Shown: positions 8,378 to 17,589 of the stretch, one piece after another
Layout: the number at the start of each line of letters is the position of its first letter
Position numbering within the stretch: the first letter of the stretch is position 1
Assembly: GCA_009846685.1 (NCBI GenBank)
Contig: VWVY01000004.1
Coordinates: 124,001-188,000, forward strand
Direction: 5' to 3'
Source of the DNA: Rhizobiales bacterium SYSU XM002
Lineage (GTDB): Bacteria > Pseudomonadota > Alphaproteobacteria > Rhizobiales > Beijerinckiaceae
DNA: 64,000 nt
Translations under genes and position numbers: made by a program
The notes under the pieces: generated by a model
The model's input: the letters and a program-made list of their open reading frames with translations, nothing else
Database searches by the model: none
Told to the model about the DNA's origin: nothing

Positions 8378-9028
8378 ATGGAGCTTTCGACCGATAGACC
8401 GAAAGCCGCCGCCATGGATCGCTCCCCCACCACGCTGCGCTACAGCCATCGCGCAAAACCCTTTTCGAGCGAGCTTGAGCTGGAATTGACCGGTCGGGAG
8501 CTGATCGCGGTCAAGGGACGTTCCCGGCAGGTTTTCCCGCTCGGCGGCATCGAACACATCCGGCTCGAATATTCCCCACGCAACGTCGCGCGGCTCGTCT
8601 TCCGTTGCATCGTCCGGGCAACGGACGGGCGGAGCGTGACCTTCGACAATCTCAACTGGCTCTCGCTGATCCAGACCGAGCGGCGCGATGCGGATTACAC
8701 GGCCTTCGTCACGGCGCTGGCCGAACGCGCAGCGCCAACCGCGCGGCGTGAAGCCGGGGCCGCGCCGATTCGTTTCCACCTTGTCCAGATCATCGGTTGG
8801 CTGACAATTGCCCTACTGTTCGGCAGTGCCGGGTATTTCCTGCTGCGCCCCGGCGGGTTCGGCACCTTCGTCAGCCGCGTCTACGCCGTCATCGGCGTCA
8901 TTTTCGGCGGCTATCTCACCATCTGGCATCTGGAATTCATGAAAAGAAACCCGCCCCGGCCTTTTACTGCCGGGGCGGTTCCTGCCGAAGTCCTGCCGCC
9001 CGAGGCACCCCCTGTCCCTCGGGCCTGA
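8378..9028 (+). CDS. Two-TM protein of unknown function
   Basis: I do not recognise this protein. It has a soluble N-terminal part of about 125 residues that looks beta-rich (SSELELELTGRELIAVKG, then RLVFRCIVRATDGRSVTFDN), followed by two hydrophobic helices (around residues 130-150 and 158-178) and a short proline-rich tail. The N-terminal half could be a PH-like fold, which is inference. The start may be here or at the ATG at 8414. The last 80 nt contain the terminator of the convergent uspA gene. Confidence 0.7.
   Translation: MELSTDRPKAAAMDRSPTTLRYSHRAKPFSSELELELTGRELIAVKGRSRQVFPLGGIEHIRLEYSPRNVARLVFRCIVRATDGRSVTFDNLNWLSLIQTERRDADYTAFVTALAERAAPTARREAGAAPIRFHLVQIIGWLTIALLFGSAGYFLLRPGGFGTFVSRVYAVIGVIFGGYLTIWHLEFMKRNPPRPFTAGAVPAEVLPPEAPPVPRA
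8951..8978 (-). terminator. Rho-independent terminator of uspA, embedded in the facing gene
   Basis: Perfect 10-bp arms CCGCCCCGGC and GCCGGGGCGG enclose an 8-nt loop. Read on the minus strand the stem is followed by GTTTCTTTTC, a U-rich tail. It lies 50-80 nt beyond the uspA stop, inside the 3' coding end of the convergent gene, where it encodes an ordinary proline-rich stretch. Confidence 0.8.
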
Positions 9029-9030
9029 CT

Positions 9031-9456
9031 TCAGGTCCGGATCACCAGCACCGAGCACTCGGCATGGCGCGCGATATTGGTCGCGTGGCTGCCGACCAGA
9101 TAGGTCGCGAGCGTCGGATGATGGGATCCGCAGATGATGAGGTCGCACTTGGCTTCGGAAGCCTCCGCCAGTACCTCATGATAGACACCACCGGAACGGA
9201 CAGCCGTGGACACCTTGTCGGCCGGCAAGCCGAGGCCGGTGACGATATCCCGCAATTCCTTGTCAACACGGCCCTTTTCGCCCGTCTCGAAATCGGCCGG
9301 AACGTATTCGAGATAGGTTGAGGGGACAATCGGCATGACGTAGAGCAGGCGAAGCTCTGCGCCCCAGTTCTTCGCCAGCCCGACAGCCTTCTCAAGTGCC
9401 GGTTTGGTGACTTCCGTATCGCCAAGATCGACAGGAACGAGCAGTTTCTTGAACAT
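9031..9456 (-). CDS. Universal stress protein, UspA family
   Basis: A single Usp domain of 141 residues. It begins MFKKLLVPVDLGD, the typical beta-1 strand and Asp of the ATP-binding fold, and ends with the phosphate-binding pattern GSHHPTLATYLVGSHATNIARHAECSVLVIR (GxxxxGS-like loop). The frame extends upstream to 9513, but the conserved start fixes the ATG at 9456, which has a GAGG nearby. It faces the MFS gene across a 198-nt divergent region. Confidence 0.92.
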   Translation of the reverse strand: MFKKLLVPVDLGDTEVTKPALEKAVGLAKNWGAELRLLYVMPIVPSTYLEYVPADFETGEKGRVDKELRDIVTGLGLPADKVSTAVRSGGVYHEVLAEASEAKCDLIICGSHHPTLATYLVGSHATNIARHAECSVLVIRT

Positions 9457-9654
9457 GGAACGATCCTCTGTGCATTCAGGAGCAGGAATTGCTCCGGAAG
9501 TTGCAAACATCATAGCGCCGCGCCTGCGCGGCAGCCTTGCCGCAGATCAATCTGACAAAATGACGCATCAAAGCCCCGCCAGCCCAGAATCCGATTGACC
9601 GGACCGGGCGCCGGGTTGAAGACTGCACCAACTCTTCCTTTCAAGGCCCCACCC

Positions 9655-10887
9655 ATGTCCGCTCCGCAAACGGTGACGCCGGCGCCCGCTCCCCTATTCG
9701 CGCGCCTTCGGTCCGAGCCCGTCTACTTCCTGATGGCGCTCTCCTTCATCAATTTCGTCGGCTTCGCCGGCTGGCAGACCCTCTTCAACAACTTTGCCAA
9801 GGAAGCGGCGTCAGCGACTGGCGCCGACATCGGCCTCGCGCAGTCAGTCCGGGAGATTCCCGGCTTTCTCGCCTTCACCGCGATCATCTGGTTCATGATG
9901 CTTCGCGAACAAACCTTCGGTTACATTTCGCTTCTGGTGCTCGGCGCCGGCGTTGCGCTCACCGGCTATTTCCCAACACTCACCGGCCTTCTGATGACAA
10001 CCTTCATCATGTCGGTCGGCTTTCACTATTACGAGACGGTCAACCAGTCGCTCTCGCTCCAACTCTTTCCGAAGTCTCACGCGCCGCGCCTGCTCGGCAG
10101 AGTGGCGGGCGCCAATGCAGCGGCACAGTTTCTGGTCTACTCCGGGCTCGCCATCGCCTGGTGGCTCGGCTTCACGCATTATGGCACGCTGTTCGGCGCC
10201 ATCGGCCTCGTCTGCATGGTGCTGACCGCCCTCGCTTTCACGTATTTCCGCAAGTTTGACGGCGATGTGCCGCAGACCAAGAAGATCGTGCTGCGCAAGC
10301 GCTACTGGCTCTATTACGCGCTCACCTTCTTCCACGGCGCGCGACGGCAGATCTTCTCGGCCTTCGCGAGCTTTCTTCTGGTGGAGAAATTCGGCTTCAA
10401 GGTCCCCGATGTCGCGATGCTGATGCTGGTGACAGCGGCGATGAACACTTTCGTCGCCCCGCGTCTCGGCGCGCTGGTCGGCCGTTGGGGCGAGAGGCGC
10501 ACCATCACCTTCGAGAACATCACGCTGATCTGCGTCTTCCTCGGCTATGCATTCGTGACGAACGGCTGGATCGCCGCCGGCCTCTACGTGATCGACGGTA
10601 TCTTCTCGATTCTCGTCCTGGCACAGAAGACCTATATCCAGAAGATCGCCGATCCTGCCGACATGGCGCCGACCGCAGCCTGCGCCTTCACCATCAACCA
10701 CATCGCGGCCGTGTTCATCCCCTTCTCCTTCGGCCTCATCTGGCTGAAGGACCCGAGCCTTGTCTTCCTGCTCGGCGCGCTGATCGCCTCGTCTTCGCTC
10801 TTCCTCTCGTTCTTCATCCCGCGAGACCCGGAACCGGGCAACGAGACGATTTTCTCGGCGAAGACCGCGCCGGCAGCGGCCGAATGA
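9655..10887 (+). CDS. Major facilitator superfamily transporter
   Basis: A 410-residue membrane protein with about 12 hydrophobic helices in two halves and a short charged cytoplasmic loop in the middle (FRKFDGDVPQTKKIVLRKRYW). No substrate-specific signature is recognisable. A TTG at 9595 would add 20 residues; the ATG at 9655 with AAGG upstream is preferred. It is convergent with the CcdA-type gene after 19 nt. Confidence 0.85.
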   Translation: MSAPQTVTPAPAPLFARLRSEPVYFLMALSFINFVGFAGWQTLFNNFAKEAASATGADIGLAQSVREIPGFLAFTAIIWFMMLREQTFGYISLLVLGAGVALTGYFPTLTGLLMTTFIMSVGFHYYETVNQSLSLQLFPKSHAPRLLGRVAGANAAAQFLVYSGLAIAWWLGFTHYGTLFGAIGLVCMVLTALAFTYFRKFDGDVPQTKKIVLRKRYWLYYALTFFHGARRQIFSAFASFLLVEKFGFKVPDVAMLMLVTAAMNTFVAPRLGALVGRWGERRTITFENITLICVFLGYAFVTNGWIAAGLYVIDGIFSILVLAQKTYIQKIADPADMAPTAACAFTINHIAAVFIPFSFGLIWLKDPSLVFLLGALIASSSLFLSFFIPRDPEPGNETIFSAKTAPAAAE

Positions 10888-10906
10888 AGCGCCTGTCGGC
10901 GCGGCA

Positions 10907-11629
10907 TCAGATCCGCGTCGTGAAGTCAACCAGCCAGGCCGGCATCAAGCGGACGATGGCCGCTTCGAGCGCCTTGTCGAAACCGGCGAGGATCATCACG
11001 CCCATGGCGATGAAGATGATCGCGAAGGTGAGCTTGCCCTTGCCGGAGGTCGAGAACTCCATCAGTGCCGCCTTGCGCCGGCCGAGCGCCTCGCGCGTTC
11101 CGTAGGCGAGCGCGAGCATCACGCTCGCGGCGCCCAGCGAGAAGACGAACATCGCCAGTGCTGCCTGCGCGACCGTCCCGGTCTGCGCCGCAAGGCCAAT
11201 GGCGGCGAAGAGGCTTGGGCCTGCACAGGGGCTCCACACAGCGCCGAGCAGCAGCCCGGTAACAAACTGGCCGGTGTTGCCGGAGAGCGAAAGCCGGTCT
11301 AGCGCGCCAGAGGCACGATCGGCGAGAGGGCCGAGGCCGGTCGCAAAGGCGGCCTGCCCCTGCGGCAGCAGCATCGCGACGCCGAGCGCCAGCATGATGA
11401 GGGCGCCGGCGAAACGGATATTATCCTGCGAGAGACCGATTGCCGGTCCGACGGAGGCGATGAGAGTTCCGAAAACCGTGAAAGTGACGCTCATGCCGGC
11501 CATGAGCGCGACAGGTCCCCACTTGCCCTCGCGCAGCGCGGTCGCCAGCACGAAGGGGATCATCGGCAGGACACATGGATTGAGCGTCGTCAGCGCACCG
11601 GCGAGATAGGCGAGAATGAGCGTCTGCAT
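10907..11629 (-). CDS. ccdA: CcdA/DsbD-type transmembrane thiol transporter
   Basis: A protein of 240 residues with six hydrophobic helices in the CcdA arrangement. One cysteine in each half is conserved: C19 in LNPCVLP and C135 in WSPCAGP. These two cysteines shuttle reducing equivalents across the inner membrane to periplasmic thioredoxin-like proteins for cytochrome c maturation or disulfide repair. The ribosome-binding site is AGGGG. No thioredoxin-like partner is adjacent. Confidence 0.87.
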   Translation of the reverse strand: MQTLILAYLAGALTTLNPCVLPMIPFVLATALREGKWGPVALMAGMSVTFTVFGTLIASVGPAIGLSQDNIRFAGALIMLALGVAMLLPQGQAAFATGLGPLADRASGALDRLSLSGNTGQFVTGLLLGAVWSPCAGPSLFAAIGLAAQTGTVAQAALAMFVFSLGAASVMLALAYGTREALGRRKAALMEFSTSGKGKLTFAIIFIAMGVMILAGFDKALEAAIVRLMPAWLVDFTTRI

Positions 11630-11726
11630 GGGAACCCCTGAAAGTTGCCGGAAAAATCCGGCATCGGGCCCCTCAATCGCAAGTCACGCTTGTGTGACGC
11701 CGTCGCGACCTGACCTGCGCAAGCAC

Positions 11727-12053
<327 letters not shown>

Positions 12054-12176
12054 TTATCCGGTCTGCAGAAAAGCATGCACCCCACCGCCCGTTTCGCGGC
12101 GTAGCGCCTGTTCAGCCGATTAAGCCGAAACCGGGGAAATGGCGAGGGGCGAAATCGAAATTCCGTCCGCCTCGTT

Positions 12177-12554
12177 TCAGGCAGCGGCGTGAAACCCGTC
12201 GATGGCGCCAATCGCCTCGCGCACAGAGGCGGTCAGCTCATCGAGCGCACCCCGCCAACTCGCCTCGTTCGCCGAAATGAGCTGCTCGCAGGCTTCGGCC
12301 TTTGCCGCCACGCGCCACGCGCCAATCGAGCGCGCAGAACCCTTCAGCGTATGCGCGAGATCGCCGCGCTGGCGCTGGTCGCGCGCAGCACCGAGCATGT
12401 CGAGAACCGAGCGTGCCTGCGCGACAAACAGCCCCAGCACCTCGCGTTCGAGATCGCGATCGCCGAGCGTCTGACGGGCAAGATGGACAAGATCGATCGG
12501 CCGCTCGAAGGACGGCGGCGCGGCTTCCGGCAACATGGAATTGCGGTAGAACAT
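12177..12554 (-). CDS. Histidine phosphotransfer (Hpt) domain protein
   Basis: A stand-alone Hpt domain of 125 residues. The phosphorylatable histidine is H68 in DLAHTLKGSARSIGAW, the canonical HxLKGxA motif on a four-helix bundle. Proteins of this kind relay phosphate between hybrid histidine kinases and response regulators. The start has GGGAGG 6 nt upstream. No kinase or regulator gene is adjacent, so its partners are elsewhere. Confidence 0.88.
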   Translation of the reverse strand: MFYRNSMLPEAAPPSFERPIDLVHLARQTLGDRDLEREVLGLFVAQARSVLDMLGAARDQRQRGDLAHTLKGSARSIGAWRVAAKAEACEQLISANEASWRGALDELTASVREAIGAIDGFHAAA

Positions 12555-12848
12555 GGGTGGCCCTCCCCCGGACCTGTGATGTCGTATCGATCAGCCTTGA
12601 GCCGCGCTGGTTAAGAAAGGCCGACGCAATCCCCCGGGTGGCAACGACGACACCGGGAATCGTTTCCGTTAGGGTGGCCGAGGCGTTAACGACGTTTGAA
12701 CATCGTTAACACTTTCTGTTTCCGTTCTCGCGAGCCTCAAAGTAAACTGCCCTTTCGAAATCGTGGGCTGCCCCTCGGGAAGGGGCAGGGTCGCGCCTTG
12801 TCTGCTGGCAGGATGCCACCGGGCGGCGCTGGTGAGGGTAAACGCGTT
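12555..12848. promoter_or_regulatory. Divergent regulatory region between the Hpt gene and the GPR-like gene
   Basis: This 294-nt spacer separates divergently transcribed genes. It contains the inverted repeat at 12685-12710 and a moderately AT-rich stretch after it (TTAACACTTTCTGTTTCCG). The upstream extension of the large frame (from 12696) covers part of it, but that extension has no helical pattern and starts within the dyad, so I treat it as non-coding. Confidence 0.5.
12685..12710. promoter_or_regulatory. Inverted repeat with CtrA-like half-sites
   Basis: Arms GTTAACGA and TCGTTAAC are perfect inverted copies around a 10-nt spacer. Read forward, TTAA-CGACGTT-TGAAC departs from the CtrA consensus TTAA-N7-TTAAC by one base; the other strand gives TTAA-CGATGTT-CAAAC. 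It lies about 140 nt before the GPR-like start. Confidence 0.45.
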
Positions 12849-15800
12849 ATGGCCACGCAGAAGATGAGCAAGGATCCCGCCGAGGCCGCGCTGTCGGCGA
12901 TCGAGGAGGCCCTGGGCGTGACAGCGCCAGCGTCAGGCGAAGGCGGCGACAAACCAGCGCTTCCTGCGGCAGAAACCGCATCCGGCAAGGCGAAGATCGA
13001 ACCGCAACTGCCGCGCGTGGACGACTTCGACATCTTCAAGCCGCTCGACGAGAAAAAAGCCGTCGGCGATGAGAAGCCGGCCCTCGCCGCGAAAAAGGAC
13101 GAACCCAAGACTGCCGAGCCCACACCGACCGAGGCGCCGACGCTCGCTGTCAAACCGCGCAAACCCGTACGTGCGAAGGAAACCGAGCCCGTCGAGGCTC
13201 CGGCGAAGGAACCTGAAGCCGCGCCTGCTCGCCCGTCGCGCGCGTCCGTGGTCCTGCCAGCCAACGACGATCAGCGCGCCTCGATCGGCGAATTGCTCGA
13301 ACCGCTCTCGCGCCCTTCGCCGAAAGGCCCGGTGCTCATCGCAACGCTGCTCTCGCTTCTCTGGGCCGGCGGCGGAGCTTACCTGCTGAGCCGCCCGGAT
13401 GGCCTGCTGCTGACGGCTGAAGGCGCGCTGCGTCCACATTCGGAAGCAACGATCATCCTTGCCGCGCTGGCGATCCTCGTCCCGGTGATGTTTTTCTTTT
13501 CGATGGCGATGCTCCAGCGACGCTCGCGCGACCTGAAGGTTTCGGCCGAAGTGATGGCGCTCGTCGCCGCGCGGCTCGCCGAACCGGAAGTCGCGGGCGC
13601 CGAAACGGTCTTCACGCTCGGCCAGGCCGTGCGCCGTGAGGTATCCTCCATCGGCGACGGCATCGAACGTGCGGTCGCGCGCGCCGGCGAACTCGAAAAT
13701 CTTGTCCACGGCGAAGTGACCGCGCTTGAGCGCTCCTACGCCGACAACGAATACAAGATGCGTGCCCTCGTGAACGAGCTTTCGGCCGAACGCGAGGCGA
13801 TCATGGCGACGGCGGAGCGTATCCGCGCGACGATCGACGCCGCGCATCAGGGTTTCAACGCCGATATCTCCAAGGCCTCCACCTCGATCTCGACAGCGGT
13901 CGACGAGGCCGGCACCCGCGTCGGCTTCCTGATCGGCGACCGGCAGAGCGAGCTCGTCTCGACCCTCGACCGCACAGCAGCAAACCTCGCCGAAATCATC
14001 GAGTCCCGTTCGAAAGACATGGTGCAACAGCTGTCGAGCGCCGCGCGTGACACCTCGGAATCGATCGAGATCGCCCGTACCGGCCTGATTTCCGATCTCG
14101 GGCAGACCGGCTCGGGCATCGTCTCGCAGATCGAGGATTCCTCGCGCGAACTCGCCCGCACCCTCGCCGATCACGGCGAAAACACTCGCAGCGCACTCGA
14201 TGAAGCCGGCACCCGGACAACTGAATCCCTCCGTGACGTGACAACAGGGCTCGTCACCCAATTCCGTGATGCCGGCACTGTAACGATCCAGTCGCTCACC
14301 GAGATCGCCGAGCAATCCGCGCGCGCCCTTGCCGAGGCGAGCGAACGCTCGACCGGCGATTTCCGCACCGCCAGCAGCGAACTATCGGAAGCGCTCGCGC
14401 TTTCCGCCGCGCAAACGACCGAATCGCTCCGCGAAGCCGGGGTTGCTGCCGCAGCCGAACTGCTGAACGCCTCGAACCAGTCCACCGGCGCGTTCCGCGA
14501 GGCGTCCGACGCAGCCAGCACCAGCTTCCGCGACATCGCTGCCCAGTCGACTCAGGCCGTCGCCGAGAGCCTCGACAATTCGACCCGCATGTTCCGCGAA
14601 GCCGGCCTTGCCCTCAAGACCGAGTTCGACGAAACCGCTTCGGTGGTCAACACGGCTTTCGCCGAAAATGGCCGCTCGATCATGGAATCGGTTGGAGCCC
14701 GCGCCATCGAGATCAACGAGGCGATGCGCACTGCCTCAAGCGAACTCATCGAGGCAATGGAAAGCCGCGGCCTCGAAGCGAGCCGCATGATCGAGGAAAC
14801 GGGTGGCAAGGTCGCCGAAAACCTGCTCACGAAGGGTAGCGCGCTTTCGGAGAATATTCTCACCAGCGTCAATCGCATTGAAACCAGCCTCAACCAGAAC
14901 GCCGGTTCGATCGAGACGAGCCTTGATTCCGGCACCGCGCGCCTCGCGGATATTCTCACCGCCCACGCCGATGGCATGAGCCGCAGCCTTTCCGGTGCGA
15001 CTGATCTGCTCGGAGACACGCTCCAGGAAAAGGCGGCAATCGTCGAACGGCATCTCGACAGTGGCACCGCGCGCATCTCCGGCTTGTTCGAGAGCCATTC
15101 GCGCGGCCTCACCGGCGAACTCGACCGGGTCGTCGGCAACATCGAACAGACGCTCAAGAGCCAGACTGAAGCGCTGGAAGCGAGCCTCGTCGAGCGCGGC
15201 CTGTCGCTGGCGGATTTGCTGTCGAGCCGGATCGCGCAGACCAACGAGGCCTTCGAGATCGCGAGCGAGAGCCTAGGTGCCCTCATCACGGACCGCACCC
15301 GCGACGCCAGCAAGGGCCTCAAGGACGAGATCGAAGGTCTCGGCACCACGCTCATGCAGCAGGCTGCCTCGGCAACCGAAAAGCTCGCCCATTCCGGTCG
15401 CGACGTCGTTCAGGCAATCACCACCCACGGCACGCGCGTCAACGAAGCGCTCGCCGCCAATGCCATGAAGCTCTCCGAGGCGGTCAGCGAACGCACGTCG
15501 GGTCTCGCCGACAAATTCGAGAATTTCGAGCGTGTCTTCTCGGAGAAAGCCAACAGCCTCGAGGACACCGTCGTCACGCGGTCGGCCGCTATCACCGAGA
15601 CCCTGCAAGCCCGGACGGAGAACGTTACCTCGACCCTCGAAAGCCTGCTCAACCGCATCGAGAGCGGGCTCGATTCCCGCGCCAAAACGCTGGGCGACAC
15701 GCTGGCACTGCGCACGCTCGAATTCTCGCGCATCGTCGGCGACAGCGGCACGCATCTCCTCGGTTCGCTCGAGGAGAAGGTCGAGACTTTCTCGAACCGC

Positions 15801-17516
15801 GTCGTCGCACCGCTGGCCGAACATGTCGCGGCAATGGAAACGCGCACCGACAGCGCGGCCAACCGCATCGCGGAGCGGCTCGAACAGACCAGCGGCGCGA
15901 TCGCACTGCGCGTTTCCGAGGTAGAAAAGTCGCTAGTCGCACTCGGCCAGGATGTCAGCAGCGAACTCATCGGCAAGGCGGACGACCTCGCCCGCCGTGT
16001 CACCGCCTCGCTCGCCGAACTGAATTCGGTTATCGAATCCGGAGCTGCCAACTCGATCGGCGGCGTTGCCGAAGCGAACGAGCGGCTACGCGGCGAGGTC
16101 GCGGAACTGCTGGGGCGCCTTGGCGATGCGAACCAGTCGCTCACAAGCATCGTTAACACGGCGTCCACGAGCCTTGGTGAGGTCGAGCGCCGCATGGCCG
16201 ACCGCGTGCGCGGACTTGAATCGACGCTCGCTGCGATCCTCTCCGCCTCGCGCGAGGGTGGCGATGCGCTCGCCACGAAGATCGAAGCAATCCGCGCTGC
16301 ATCCGGAGAAGTGCTCGACAACGGCGAGACGATCTCGCGCGACCTCGAAGCGCGCACCGGCGAGTTGCAAGCACTCGCAAAACAGCTCAACGCGACGCAG
16401 GGTCAGGTCAGCCAACTCCTGTCAGAGCGGCAGGAGGCTTTCGAGGCCCTGACCCAGACGCTGCATTCCCGCGTCGAAGACGTCGACAATCTGCTCAAGT
16501 CCTTCAGTTCCCTCGTCGACGACCAGCTCCATGCCGCCGAGGCCAAGGCGCGCGAAACGAGTGCGCTCGTCCATCAGACGGCGGAAACCGCCGCTGCCGC
16601 GATCGGCAACCAGTTCGAGCGCGTGCGGATCGAGTCCGGCAAGGAGCGCGAGCGCACGGCCGCCAGCCTGCGCTCGGCCTACGAACAGGCCAACACCGAG
16701 ATGTCGACGCTGTTCCAGCGCTCGCTCGAAGGATTCGCCACTACTGCCGCGCAATTCCGGCAGGCATCGCAAGAAGTCCTGCGTGATCTTGATGCGACGC
16801 GCGCTGCCCTCAAGAGCGGCGGCCTCGAAATCCCGCGCGAGGCCGGCGAGGCCGCAGCTAACCTGCGCCGTGTCGTCTCCGATCAAGTGCGGGCGTTGAG
16901 CGAACTCAGCGAGATCGTCACCCGCTCGGGCCCGGCGTTGGATGTCGCCCAGCCGCGCCGCAACGAGCCAGAACCGCGCTCCGCCGCGCCCTTCCGCCCG
17001 TCACCGGAACCGGCTGCGCCTCGCTTCGACACGCGGACGACGCGTCCTGCAACACCGTCTGCCACGCCCTCGCGCGGCACGGGCGGAAGCTGGCTTAGCG
17101 GACTTCTTGAACGCGCATCGGGCGATGAGGCGCCGCCGCCACGTCCCCGCGCGCCAGAAGCAGTGTCCGCCAACCGGATAGAATCGCTTGATTCCCTGTC
17201 GGTCGATATCGCTCGGATGATTGATCACGAGGCGGCGGTCGACCTGTGGGACCGCTACCGCAAGGGCGAACGCAACGTCTTCACGCGCCGTCTGTATACG
17301 CTCCAGGGGCAAGAAGCCTACGACGATGTCCGCCGTCGCTATCAGCGCGACACGGAATTCCGCCGGACTGTCGATGCCTATATCGACCAGTTCGAGCGTC
17401 TGCTGGCCGAAGTGGCAGGCGATGACCGCGATTCCATGGTAGCTCGCACCTACCTCACCTCCGAAACCGGCAAGGTCTACACAATGCTGGCGCACGCCGC
17501 CGGGCGCTTCGACTGA
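12849..17516 (+). CDS. Giant coiled-coil membrane protein resembling Growth Pole Ring (GPR)
   Basis: A protein of 1555 residues. The first 155 residues are acidic/proline-rich and disordered. Two transmembrane helices follow (about 161-180 and 200-222), then over 1100 residues of nearly uninterrupted amphipathic helix with roughly 22-residue apolipoprotein-like units (SLDSGTARL, TTESLRDV and GAFREASD variants). Next come a Pro/Arg-rich linker and a conserved C-terminal helical domain of about 110 residues (ending KVYTMLAHAAGRFD). This architecture is that of the Agrobacterium GPR protein, which forms a ring at the growing pole. Assignment is by architecture, not alignment. The ATG at 12849 is preferred over 12696. 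Confidence 0.75.
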   Translation: MATQKMSKDPAEAALSAIEEALGVTAPASGEGGDKPALPAAETASGKAKIEPQLPRVDDFDIFKPLDEKKAVGDEKPALAAKKDEPKTAEPTPTEAPTLAVKPRKPVRAKETEPVEAPAKEPEAAPARPSRASVVLPANDDQRASIGELLEPLSRPSPKGPVLIATLLSLLWAGGGAYLLSRPDGLLLTAEGALRPHSEATIILAALAILVPVMFFFSMAMLQRRSRDLKVSAEVMALVAARLAEPEVAGAETVFTLGQAVRREVSSIGDGIERAVARAGELENLVHGEVTALERSYADNEYKMRALVNELSAEREAIMATAERIRATIDAAHQGFNADISKASTSISTAVDEAGTRVGFLIGDRQSELVSTLDRTAANLAEIIESRSKDMVQQLSSAARDTSESIEIARTGLISDLGQTGSGIVSQIEDSSRELARTLADHGENTRSALDEAGTRTTESLRDVTTGLVTQFRDAGTVTIQSLTEIAEQSARALAEASERSTGDFRTASSELSEALALSAAQTTESLREAGVAAAAELLNASNQSTGAFREASDAASTSFRDIAAQSTQAVAESLDNSTRMFREAGLALKTEFDETASVVNTAFAENGRSIMESVGARAIEINEAMRTASSELIEAMESRGLEASRMIEETGGKVAENLLTKGSALSENILTSVNRIETSLNQNAGSIETSLDSGTARLADILTAHADGMSRSLSGATDLLGDTLQEKAAIVERHLDSGTARISGLFESHSRGLTGELDRVVGNIEQTLKSQTEALEASLVERGLSLADLLSSRIAQTNEAFEIASESLGALITDRTRDASKGLKDEIEGLGTTLMQQAASATEKLAHSGRDVVQAITTHGTRVNEALAANAMKLSEAVSERTSGLADKFENFERVFSEKANSLEDTVVTRSAAITETLQARTENVTSTLESLLNRIESGLDSRAKTLGDTLALRTLEFSRIVGDSGTHLLGSLEEKVETFSNRVVAPLAEHVAAMETRTDSAANRIAERLEQTSGAIALRVSEVEKSLVALGQDVSSELIGKADDLARRVTASLAELNSVIESGAANSIGGVAEANERLRGEVAELLGRLGDANQSLTSIVNTASTSLGEVERRMADRVRGLESTLAAILSASREGGDALATKIEAIRAASGEVLDNGETISRDLEARTGELQALAKQLNATQGQVSQLLSERQEAFEALTQTLHSRVEDVDNLLKSFSSLVDDQLHAAEAKARETSALVHQTAETAAAAIGNQFERVRIESGKERERTAASLRSAYEQANTEMSTLFQRSLEGFATTAAQFRQASQEVLRDLDATRAALKSGGLEIPREAGEAAANLRRVVSDQVRALSELSEIVTRSGPALDVAQPRRNEPEPRSAAPFRPSPEPAAPRFDTRTTRPATPSATPSRGTGGSWLSGLLERASGDEAPPPRPRAPEAVSANRIESLDSLSVDIARMIDHEAAVDLWDRYRKGERNVFTRRLYTLQGQEAYDDVRRRYQRDTEFRRTVDAYIDQFERLLAEVAGDDRDSMVARTYLTSETGKVYTMLAHAAGRFD

Positions 17517-17544
17517 AATCGGCCCCAATTGGAATTGACAAACG

Positions 17545-17574
17545 AAACGGCCCCTCGCGGGCCGTTTTGTTTTT
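17545..17574 (+). terminator. Rho-independent terminator after the GPR-like gene
   Basis: Arms AAACGGCCC and GGGCCGTTT enclose a 5-nt loop and are followed by TTTTGTTTTT. The opposite strand after the stem reads TTTCGTTTG, so it may also serve the convergent lipoprotein gene ending at 17590. Confidence 0.88.
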
Positions 17575-17589
17575 GAAACCAACACGCTG

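Noticed and set aside
9517-9532. GC palindrome between uspA and the MFS gene as a terminator
   Set aside because: It lies in a divergent upstream region, has a 2-nt loop and no T-run.
12696-12848. N-terminal extension of the GPR-like frame
   Set aside because: It starts inside the inverted repeat and encodes a Cys/Arg/Pro-rich stretch unlike the rest of the protein.
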